From positions 35,480,324 to 35,544,323 of the forward strand of contig CM042085.1 of NCBI GenBank assembly GCA_023512835.1: a stretch of DNA of 64,000 nucleotides, given 5' to 3'. Shown here piece by piece: positions 55,303 through 64,000 of the stretch. The stretch is from Taxillus chinensis (taxonomy: Eukaryota; Streptophyta; Magnoliopsida; Santalales; Loranthaceae). The notes under the pieces are model-generated. The model made no database searches. It saw only the letters and a list, made by a program, of their open reading frames with translations, and was not told the origin of the DNA. Positions within the stretch are counted from its first letter, which is position 1; every line of letters starts with the position of its first letter. A program made the translations under genes and the position numbers.

Positions 55303-57950
55303 AGTGTTATCAGAGCAAGTTCTATTTGTTCTAAAAGTAGAGATCCCACTCTTTCAATCTCAGAAATGGCCGAAGAAAGCGGTATCTTTATTCAACACTC
55401 GACTTAACTCCGGAGAGGTCCACGAGGCCATCCCGAATCGAAGCCCGCCGTGAAAATGTCGGCCACCTCAACTGCTGCGCCGCCGCCTCAACCACGGAGT
55501 TCTGGCTACTCTGTCGAAACCGCCCAAATTCACACTGAGCTTTCTCCCAGTGGAAGCTTCCATGAAGATGTTTATGGTATGCCATGATCATCTCATGTGG
55601 CCTTGTCTTCATCGGGAGATTCCAATTCCGATGACTATCGGAAGTATGGAGTTAGAAGGCCAAAGAGCGGATCTTTGAACTTACCAATGATGAAAGAGCA
55701 TGAGTGCGCTGGCGAAAGGCTACGGCTTCACGTTGCATCGTCTTTGGATTCCGAGGCTTTCACGGACATCCAAGGATCTTACTGACGGCCAAAGGCTGTC
55801 TAGGACCAGCCTGATCACATGAAATTCAGTCCCAGGATGCAAAACGTGATATGTCCTCTCGAACGGAACTTTGAAAGTTTCAATCACAAACCTGGCTGAA
55901 TCCCCTTGAGAGCATCTATCGGAGCTTCGGCAAGCTCGTGCAGAGCTAAAAGCTGTCAATGAACACTACACTCAATCTCAAATCAATGACAAGTTCTTTT
56001 TTTGATTCCTGCCGGATCGCTCTTACTCCAAGCAACTCAGATGCGAAACTAGCTCATACTGCCCTTGAAAAATACGGAAAACGGACTCATGAGGTCAGAT
56101 CGGATACAACGCGTGATGAAAATAGCTCGGAAAGAAAAGGGAGTAGCCCCCTCAAAGCTACGGAATGCTCCAGTAATCATCAAGAGGATGATACGGATGA
56201 GTCGAGAATTCTGACTCAGGCGCGAAAGAGGAAATAGCTCTTCTTGTCAGATCCTTTGAACGATTCCTTCGAAGAAGTGAAAGGATTCGGAAAGGCTCCT
56301 CATCATCCGAAGGAAGGAGGCGATCGGAGTCAAGGCTGAACTTACCAACAATGAAAGAGCCTGAGCGGTCTTGTGAGTGAAAAGGCTACAGCCATGTTAC
56401 ATCATCTTTGGATTCCGAGGCTTTCACGGACGTCCGGGCTGCAGGCAGTAAGGCACATTTGGGACAAAGCGACAATCCTACATGAAGTCGGTCCTTGATG
56501 CGAATGTGATACGTACTCTCGAGACAAAACTTTGAGAGTTTTAATCATAAACGAGGCGAATCACTCGAAAGCATCACATCGGAGAGTCGACGAGCTCATT
56601 CTTGAGGCCGAGACCGTCAATGAGCACTATTCTCGATCCCGGATCAATGACAAGTTCTTTCGCTCCTTTGCCGGATCGCTACTACTCTAAACAACTCTAG
56701 ATGCAATCAGACAAGAACTGTACATTATGTTCCCTTGAAGCCCCATATGGAGAGACGCGGACTCACGAAGTCCGGGTTTAAGTACTCACGACGGGGATGA
56801 GAAAATGGAGTCGGAGAAGAAAGAGGGGTAGCTCTCAAAGGTACGAGAATGTCTAAAATATCTTGAGGAATGATGATACGGACGTGTCCGGGGTCAGATT
56901 CTGGCGAGGGAGGAGGGGAATGGCCTTCTTGTCAAATCCTTTGAGGCGATTCCTACGAGCGAGGGAAAGGGTTCGAAGAGCGCTCATCATCATCTTTCCA
57001 AAGGAAGGAAGCCGGCCGGAGTCCAGTTCCCAGAATGCTTCTTGTGGGAAAAACCGGTCAACTGGAGCCAAAGAGTGCAGGTCCAAATCAAAAGTAGCCG
57101 AGAAAAGTGACGGGGTAACTCCTCGGCGCTCCACCTGGAGACAACGACAAGAACAAGAAGAGGCCTCGTGACAAAATACATGAGTGGCTCAGAAGAGGAG
57201 GAGATCCTCGGATGATGAGCCAACCACTAAACAGGGCGTCACCTCATGGCAAATCTTGAGGTACCTTCTATCTACAGAGCTCTGAGTAAGTGGGAATACT
57301 CTTACTACTTTGCATGTGATCGTAGAAAGAATGAGAGAGACTAATAATTACACAAATGTACAAAGATATGGAAAGTCAAAATAAACGTCTTGAATTTACC
57401 ATTAATAGACTCGAAAAAGGACATCACTGACTTGAGAGGAAAAAGAAACAAGTATCACGATCTAAGAGCTGAAAATCATCTGTTAAATACCAATCTCTCA
57501 GGCCTAAAAGTTATAGTAAAAAGACTCGAAAATGAGCTGGAGCAGGAAAAGGAGATAAATCGTAAGTGGCTAAAATCCGGGAAATAGCCTCTACCTTTAG
57601 GTCTGATCTCGACATTCGAGTCAAACCGGCTTAGGTTCCGGAGTCATCAACATCCATAGGTCAAGCTCTTGAGTGTCCTCAGGATTTCCTCCTAAACTAA
57701 CCAACTTATATCCTGTTAGTACATCTAAACCTTGGATGGTTTCATTTCGGGGTAGCACCATAGTTTATATTTGTGGAGTCGAGGGCACATTCTTTACTTC
57801 CCCGAAACGGTAGCACCCGTAACTAAAGATGAAGGGAAGGCTGCTTTCTTGATTAAAGCCAAATTGTAACACCCAAAAAGAAAGACAAGGCAAAGGCTGA
57901 TGCATCTAGGGACCAAGGCGCGTCCACCCAAACATAATGGATTAGGCCAC
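55303..57950 (+). pseudogene. Mirror copy of element A gag, cut by the gap (artefact)
   Basis: Includes the duplicated gag segment (joint about 56335) and the coiled coil (57360-57590, ENHLLNTNLSGLKVIVKRLE). Ends in the linker before the second knuckle. Confidence 0.85.
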
Positions 57951-58450
57951 NNNNNNNNNNNNNNNNNNNNNNNNNNNNNNNNNNNNNNNNNNNNNNNNNN
58001 NNNNNNNNNNNNNNNNNNNNNNNNNNNNNNNNNNNNNNNNNNNNNNNNNNNNNNNNNNNNNNNNNNNNNNNNNNNNNNNNNNNNNNNNNNNNNNNNNNNN
58101 NNNNNNNNNNNNNNNNNNNNNNNNNNNNNNNNNNNNNNNNNNNNNNNNNNNNNNNNNNNNNNNNNNNNNNNNNNNNNNNNNNNNNNNNNNNNNNNNNNNN
58201 NNNNNNNNNNNNNNNNNNNNNNNNNNNNNNNNNNNNNNNNNNNNNNNNNNNNNNNNNNNNNNNNNNNNNNNNNNNNNNNNNNNNNNNNNNNNNNNNNNNN
58301 NNNNNNNNNNNNNNNNNNNNNNNNNNNNNNNNNNNNNNNNNNNNNNNNNNNNNNNNNNNNNNNNNNNNNNNNNNNNNNNNNNNNNNNNNNNNNNNNNNNN
58401 NNNNNNNNNNNNNNNNNNNNNNNNNNNNNNNNNNNNNNNNNNNNNNNNNN
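57951..58450. other. Assembly gap, exactly 500 N
   Basis: A fixed-size run of N, so the true distance and the adjacency of the two sides are unknown. Confidence 0.99.
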
Positions 58451-58498
58451 TCAAAGTACATTAGAATAGAATACATTAAATCTAGTGACCCGTAAGCA

Positions 58499-59666
58499 TT
58501 ACATTATGGGGAGGTCCAGGCTGGTCCAATTGTTCAAAGGCTGGTTGGGATCCTCTCGCACTAGCTGAACCATCTCGCTTGGTGCATGCTCATTTATGTC
58601 CAGTACGGCTACAGTCCCCGTCTTGGGCTCAGGTTGGCTCTTGTGGATAAACCCTCCACTTTGGAATGTAACATTCAAAGGGGGAAAGCTTCTCCTTTCT
58701 TCTTGTATTGGCCTTTTCTGCAATCTTGCCATTCTGACTTCCCTCTTCTTGATAGCTTCTCTCTGTCTGTCAGCTTTTGTAGGGACGTAGCCTAGCCCAG
58801 ACTTTTCGGTATTTTCTCGGATAGTCAGGGGTTTCTGAATCCCTTGAGCTGTCAGGCCTAATCCTTGCCCCGGTTTGTACCCTTGCTTGATCATGGTGGC
58901 TGCAACCATTCTTTCAGCCTTCGAGAGACAATGATCTGGGGCAGAAGTGACATTCACCATCTCAAATGCCCGATAGGAGCATTCTGGCACATCTTCGTTG
59001 TTTTCAACATAAGGTACTGATGCCGGCTTGGTGACGAGGAAACTTGTCTCTCCAGACATGCAGATGAGCTGGTCCCCCATTACAAACTTCACCTTTTGGT
59101 GGAGACTGGACGGCACTGCCCCTACCATGTGGATCCAGGGTCTTCCCAGCAAACAGCTATAATATGGAGTGATGTCCATTACCTGAAATTCCACCATAAA
59201 AGTAGTTGGCCCAATCATGAGTGGAACATCCAGAGTTCCCACCACGTCACGCTTTCCTCCATCGAATGCCCGTACCTTCATCGTACAGGGACGCATATAG
59301 GACGTGTCAATTGGAAGTTCGTCGCAGTATATGCAAGGGCATAATGTTCAAGGCCGAGCCGTTGTTAATAAGTACACGGGCTATGGTGTGCTCCTTGCAT
59401 TTGACCGTGATGTGCAGAGCTTTTATGTGCCCTTTTCCTTCTTGGGGTAGCTCGTCATCTCCAAAGCTAATTACGTTATTCAGGATGAGGTTACTGGTGA
59501 GTCCATCCACATTCGCGACTGAGATGGTTGGAGGAACGTAGGCTTGGCTTAGAACCTTCAGCAGTGCTTCCCGGTGAGGCTGGGAATCCATCATTAATGA
59601 GAGCAAGGAGATGTGAGCCGGTTGCCGACTTAATTGATCCACAATATTATACTCGCTTTGCTTCAT
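58499..59666 (-). pseudogene. Retropepsin-like protease with G-patch, catalytic Asp lost
   Basis: The frame 59666-59307 ends in ARVLINNGSALNIMPLHIL. The family has Asp-Asn-Gly-Ser here, but the Asp codon (59364-59366 on the minus strand) reads AAC, Asn. After a frameshift near 59300 the frame 59296-58499 continues with RAFDGGKRDVVGTLDVPL, FQVMDITPYYSCLLGRPWIH and GAVPSSLHQKVKF (second half of the protease fold). A G-patch then appears (KQGYKPGQGLGLTAQGIQKP, about residues 137-160). The G-patch may bind RNA or nucleic acid. The stop at 58499 may be the natural end before the Ogre-type intron, or simply a pseudogene stop. Confidence 0.75.
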
Positions 59667-59699
59667 GAGTTTGGAAATTTTGTGGTTTCTTCTTCAATG

Positions 59700-62067
59700 A
59701 TCGGTGTTCCCTTCTTTGTTGCTTCCAGTGTAGGCTCAATGTCTTGTTCTACGACTTTTTCTTTCCTTGCTTTGTCAACTATCTCAGGGGCATAAGCCCG
59801 ACCGCTCCTGGTCTTCTTTTCGCTATAGCGGTGGCTCCCCGGACTACTTCACAACTTTAATTCCATGGGACTACTTTATCGGTTTATAGGGGAAAGGAGC
59901 AGGAACACCTATGGTGAGGGGTGCAATTCCATGCGGTAGTTGTGGGATTTCGGTCCTTTCCCCCCTTGTCTGGCACGAGACTTGAGGCATGGATAGTGAG
60001 AGGCTTGATTCCATGTGGCAAGAACGGGTTCTCCTGGAGCCTTAACGGTTAAGACAAGGGGTGTTGGCACCCATGGTGAGTTATATGAATGATCTTCTTG
60101 GATCATGTAGCTTTGGTTGTCCATTCCTCCTCTTGAGAATTCTATCATCCTTTGGTCCATGAGTTTTTGCACCACCTCGGAAAACTCGGTGCATTCCGCA
60201 ATGTCATGTCCCCGTGACATCTTGTGATAAGGGCATTGTCTTTCCCCATCTATTCCTTTTCCTGCCCTTGGCGTGTCTTTAGCAAGTATATAGCCATGTT
60301 CTCTGAATGAGTAAACAAATGTGTTTTCTCCATTTGTACTTGGGAGATCCTTTCCAGCCGTGCTTCATTTTCGATACTAGCAACATTATTGGAGTATTTT
60401 GGGAGAGGATTGCTGTTCACATTCGGCGTCCCCAGACGGTGCGGAGAAATCCAGCCATTTTGCATCCTTTAATGCCCGAACCTTCCTTTTGAATGTTATA
60501 CAATTCTCGATATCATGTCCAGCTCCACCTGCATGATACTCACATCTAGCATCCTGGCTTATACCAGGCCGGGGGGAGGAGTCTTTATTTCTCCCAAGGG
60601 TATAAGAGTTACCATCCTTGCTTCTAAAAGCTTGGGATATAATTCGGCATATGTCATTGGGATCGGGTCGAACTCCTGTCGTGGTCGGCGAGAAGCCCGA
60701 TTCGCTCCCGCTTGCCGGGGTCTGGGCCCTTGGTTGCCCCTGTCCTTGGAATGAGGCTCCCGGTCCTTCTTGACTTGCCGGCCTTGGTTGCTCTGGGTAT
60801 GGCGCTCTCGGTTGAAACGGATTAGGTGTCATTGGATATGGAAATGGAACCCCTCCTTGCGGCAGGTATGGCATGAATTGGGGAGGTGGTGTAGGTGCAA
60901 GATAGCAGCCTACCTGGGTGCCCCTCCGTAGCACACCTGGCGCTTGGTAGAATGTTGGTTGTATTGACCGGTGCGCTTGGTATACCAGGTTGCTCTCATT
61001 TTCCTTCTTCTTTGCTGGTGGTTGAAACCGTTTTGATGCCTCAGCCGCATCACCCTTTAGCTTTCCACCTTTAATTCCACTTTCTACTCGTTCACCGGAT
61101 GTGACCAAGTCTGCAAAGCTGTTGGAGACGTTACCGATCAACTTCTCATAGTAGACACCTTTTAGTGTGTTGATAAAAAGGGTAGTGAGTTCTCTTTCGG
61201 TAAGGGGAGGTTGGACCTCCACAGCTGCCTCTCTCCATCTTCGTGCATAATCTTTGAAATTCTCTTCGGATCCCTTCTCCATAGACTGCAGGGTTAATCG
61301 ATCCAGCGCCACTTCGGTGACATGTTTGTACTGTGCCAAGAAGGAAGTAGCTAATTCCTTCCATGTCTTAACGCGGTTTCCATTCAGTTGAAAGTACCAG
61401 CGAAGGGATGCCCCAGTTAGGCTTTCCTGGAAACAATGCATGAGGAGCTTGTCTTCACCAGCATAAGCGGCCATCTTTTGACAATACATGGCCAGATGTG
61501 TCTTTGGACATCGTGTCCCGTTGAATTTTTCAAAATCTGGCATTTTGAATTTTGGCGGTAGCACCACTCCAGGGACTAAGCATAAGTCTTGTGGGCTGGT
61601 CATACCATAGCTGTCAATGCCTTCTATGGCCTTCAATCTTTCCTCGAGTCGGCGTAGAGCGAGCGACTCAATATTTTCCTGAGGAGCTGGGGAACCCACC
61701 GCTTCCATTACATTTCCTGGTGTGGGCATAGTGAAATGAGTTTGATTTGGGGTAGGAGGTTGTGCCATAGCAGGATGGTATGTGGGTGCCTGGCTTGGAG
61801 CCAGGTTGGGTGATTGAACAGCCTCCTGTCCCTGCTCTTGATGGTGATTGGTAGTTCCCCCGGTCGGAATTCTTCCTCTTTCTTGATCAATTTTGTGAGC
61901 ATTTCCATTATTGCAGACATTTGCCCTCGTAGGGTTTGTTGTGACTGTTCCAACCCCATGAGTCTGTTCTCTGTTTCTTTTGCCATTGGCGTGCGGTTGA
62001 GGTATTTGATTACGCCGGGATCTGAGATTGTAAGAGTGCGCAATCCTGGAGGGAGGCTGCTACCCAC
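59700..62067 (-). pseudogene. gag: Gag of the Ogre/Tat-like element, two frameshifts
   Basis: It starts with PGVIKYLNRTPMAKETENRL in 62067-61708, a frame with a coiled coil (LMGLEQSQQTLRGQMSAIME). It continues in the 460-codon frame 61768-60386: PPKFKMPDFEKFNGTRCPKT, HCFQESLTGASLRWYFQLNG, WKELATSFLAQYKHVTEVAL and LTERELTTLFINTLKGVYYE (capsid), then a long proline-rich linker and CEYHAGGAGHDIENC. A second similar CCHC-like module CPYHKMSRGHDIAEC lies near 60200-60235 in frame 60220-59909. 59700-59908 is linker without a clear frame. The capsid part is well preserved. Confidence 0.8.
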
Positions 62068-62257
62068 CTGGGTACAAGGGAACTTTTATTTGATTTTTCA
62101 TTTGATATGCATGTATGCATGAATGTCTATGCAGAGGGTTAGAAAAACAAACAACTTTATTACAAACCAAACACACAATACAAACATTCAATGCTGAAAT
62201 GCCATGTAAAGTGAGAGCTAGTGCTACATGATCTTAAAGCACTCTTCCAGTCATCTC
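62068..62257 (-). other. Spacer between ORF1 and gag
   Basis: 190 bases, A-rich on the plus strand, no ORF. In the minus sense it would be the untranslated link between ORF1 and gag. Confidence 0.5.
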
Positions 62258-63727
62258 CTAAGTAACACGGTGCCTCTTTCTCTGGGGTGGTCGTTCACCT
62301 GCATCCTCCCGCTGCTTCATTATGGTCGCGATCTGTTTTTCCCTCAGCTGCAGCCTTTGAAGAGTTCCTTCTAGAGATGCTTCTAGCCTCTGAATCTGCT
62401 GCCTTAAAGTCTGATTCTCCTGGAGGGTATCCTTCATGTCTGAAGTTAGCTGTGGCTTGTGTTGTGCCCTCCAAGATATGTATGCTGGGAAAACACTAGG
62501 TTTTGAACTGTTGGGTTGGATCTTGTGTGGTGTGGACCATGCTTGATACATCTTCTTGCCTTCTTCTATGAGCATGGCTCTGCTGTAAGTGAAGTCACAC
62601 TCTTCCATGCCAAAGAGCATGGGAATAATCTGATGACGCCCCACTTGTCTTCCCACCTGCAGTGGTGCATATGCAGTTCCTCCCCAGGGACCTAAAAGTG
62701 GAACCCAATTGTAGTCCCCAGACTATATGTCATGGAGACCACCGGCATCCAAGGAGCGATCCAAGTAATGTCACTTCGTGAGGTTCCCCAACTTCTTTTT
62801 CCAGCTTTCAAAGTCTTTTGGTAGGCTCCACTTGCTGAGTAGAATATCTAGTAGTGTTGTGGCTGGTACTTGATAAACAGCAGGGAAACGATGAACACTA
62901 CAGGGGAAATGACCTTGCAACCAAGTACATAGGAGAGGTAAGCACCCCATGAACTGTCCCGAGCCTTTACTCCTTAGGTAAGTAAGAGATCGGATGGTTT
63001 CAGCCAAGATAGCAGGAGTAGGGTCACATCCTTTGAGCACCTGCTGGACCAAATCTACAATTGCCCCATCAATGTGGGCCGGTATCCTTGGGAAAATGAC
63101 TAGCCCATATATAGCTAGTGTAAGCAATTTGTGTGCCTCCGCTTCCGTTGCAGTTTATATTATTTCTTTGATTGTTGCCCATGGAAGATATTCGCGCCCA
63201 CCGTAAGTTGTGACCGCCGGTGAGTCCCATACTGGCTTTCCCATAATCTCAGCAAAGGCCCTTCGGCATGACCTTCTGGGCTCTGGCAAATAGACTTTCA
63301 TTTTGTTTTCCACGGGGATATCCAGTAATCTTCTGTATTCTTCTATTGTGGGAACAAGATCTAGGTTGTTGAAGTTGAAGCACCACCATCGAGGTTCCCA
63401 GAAATAAATGGCTGCCCCCAGCATATCCGTATTGGCCAGTAGCTCAGTTACATGGAGCAAATCCCCAAACTGTTGTATGTATATGCTTTTCCTTTCGTCT
63501 GACCACTGCTTCCATATTGTCTGTACCTCCTTAGTGTAGTCCAGCTGATCTTCTATGACAACATGTTCTGCCTTGTAGGCCTCTCCTGGCGGGAAATCTC
63601 CAAGGTGAAGTTGAATGTCTCCTGATGCTTGGGCCACTACTGTGACAGTCTCCTTGTCCTGAAGGCCTTTTAGGAGATGACTGAAAGTTGCCATGCCTAT
63701 ATGAATGATGAATGTCATGTTATGCAT
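62258..63727 (-). pseudogene. ORF1 with DUF7745-like domain, one stop and one frameshift
   Basis: ATG near 63725 or the internal Met 12 codons later. Domain text: TIWKQWSDERKSIYIQQFGD, LLANTDMLGAAIYFWEPRWW, CFNFNNLDLVPTIEEYRRLL. A single in-frame TAA follows KEII at 63155-63157. The frame then goes on (LAIYGLVIFPRIPAHIDGAI, ILAETIRSLTYLRSKGSGQF, CLPLLCTWLQGHFP). A frameshift near 62700 joins WVPLLGPWGGTAYAPL and QIIPMLFGMEECDFTYSRAM, then a coiled coil (QENQTLRQQIQRLEASLEGT) and a basic tail (PPQRKRHR). Proteins of this kind are abundant in plant genomes and occur before gag in such elements; their role is not known to me. Confidence 0.7.
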
Positions 63728-64000
63728 GATGATAGGTTAGGATGACAAGTCAAGATAAAGAATAAACTAATAGTAAAGACAGTCAAATGTGCAGGGGATG
63801 ACTTAAGGACTACCCTACAAAGCAAAGGTTAGCATGGCATGGAATGAGCAAACAAAATGTGGGTCAATACCCTGATGGGTTTTTATTGCTACCCCTATCT
63901 TATTCGTTGGTTCCCAAACTTCCTCAATAGAGGGCTCCGTATACCATGGGATTTACCGGAGGGGGATCTTAAAAGGACGTGCCTTAAAAGAACCTCAAGC
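63728..64000. other. Untranslated 5' side of ORF1
   Basis: No ORF, LTR end or primer site that I can recognise in the last 273 bases. Confidence 0.5.

Larger units (their letters stand above)
45781..57950. other. Fold-back arm: noisy reverse complement of 33358-45737
   Basis: Every landmark of the left arm reappears reversed and in mirror order: gag of C (45848-47500), the LTR pair (47591-49317), gag-pol of B (49320-54890), the LTR of A (54895-55302), then gag of A including its private duplication joint (about 56335). It ends at 57950 with ATTAGGCCAC, the complement of 33358-33367. The arm is about 0.2 kb shorter than its partner and full of small indels. It should be left out of gene counts. 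Confidence 0.92.
58451..64000 (-). mobile_element. Ogre/Tat-like Ty3-gypsy element, 5' half
   Basis: Read leftward: an ORF1 with a DUF7745-like domain (63727-62258), gag (62067 to about 59700), then protease with a G-patch (59666-58499). RT and the rest would lie in or beyond the gap. An extra ORF before gag and a break after protease are features of the Ogre/Tat lineage. No LTR of this element is in the window. Base composition and element type differ from the left part, as expected for a separate contig. Confidence 0.6.

Noticed and set aside
45781..57950. A giant hairpin locus or inverted element array on the right
   Set aside because: The adapter at the hinge, the mirrored private features and the gap at its end make a fold-back read far more likely than biology.
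57853..58476. Long open frames across the N run
   Set aside because: They consist of N translated as X; there is no sequence.

Overview
The window is plant repeat DNA: nested LTR retrotransposons with no host gene, RNA gene, CRISPR array or prokaryotic feature that I can support. The plant origin is inferred from element lineages I recognise by motif: a Tekay/Del-like Ty3-gypsy chromovirus, Sirevirus-like Ty1-copia elements carrying a third ORF after pol, and an Ogre/Tat-like Ty3-gypsy element with a DUF7745-like first ORF. I cannot name the species. The DNA comes from a long-read assembly: there is a gap of exactly 500 N and, in my reading, an uncleaved Oxford Nanopore adapter.

Layout. 1-5165 is the 3' part of a gypsy element (gag zinc-knuckle remnant, about 2.9 kb without recognisable genes, 3' LTR). 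5166-6541 holds a hairpin and the end of a third LTR family. 6740-10056 is the third ORF and pol-to-ORF spacer of a Sirevirus-like element (Z). Element B (minus strand, 10057 to about 42669) interrupts the spacer of Z. B's third ORF is interrupted by a Tekay-like element (11142-22029, target duplication GTTGG). That element's reverse transcriptase is in turn interrupted by an inverted solo LTR of its own family (15683-17641, duplication GGTCT). B is also split after RNase H by a complete 12.7-kb sister element A (23751-36452, duplication GCATG). A's third ORF carries a tandem pair of 414-bp LTR-like units (25800-26632). The insertion order is therefore readable: Z, then B, then A and the Tekay element, then the solo LTR and the LTR pair.

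42217-43933 is a head-to-head pair of copia LTRs with a 20-bp minisatellite, leading into a plus-strand gag (element C). At 45738-45780, inside that gag, lie two 12-base exact matches to the two strands of the Nanopore Y-adapter, in the order expected where a template read runs into its complement. From there to the gap at 57951 the sequence repeats 33358-45737 in reverse complement with many small indels. I treat 45738-57950 as a fold-back read artefact, not as genomic sequence.

After the gap, 58451-63727 (minus strand) is the 5' half of an Ogre/Tat-like element: ORF1 (DUF7745-like plus coiled coil), gag with two CCHC-like modules, and a protease with a G-patch whose catalytic Asp appears mutated to Asn. 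Almost all genes here are broken by stops and frameshifts. In B, C and the fold-back arm many of these breaks may be unpolished read errors rather than mutations. The most interesting candidate biology is the third ORF, present in three copies of different age; the most important practical result is the artefact.
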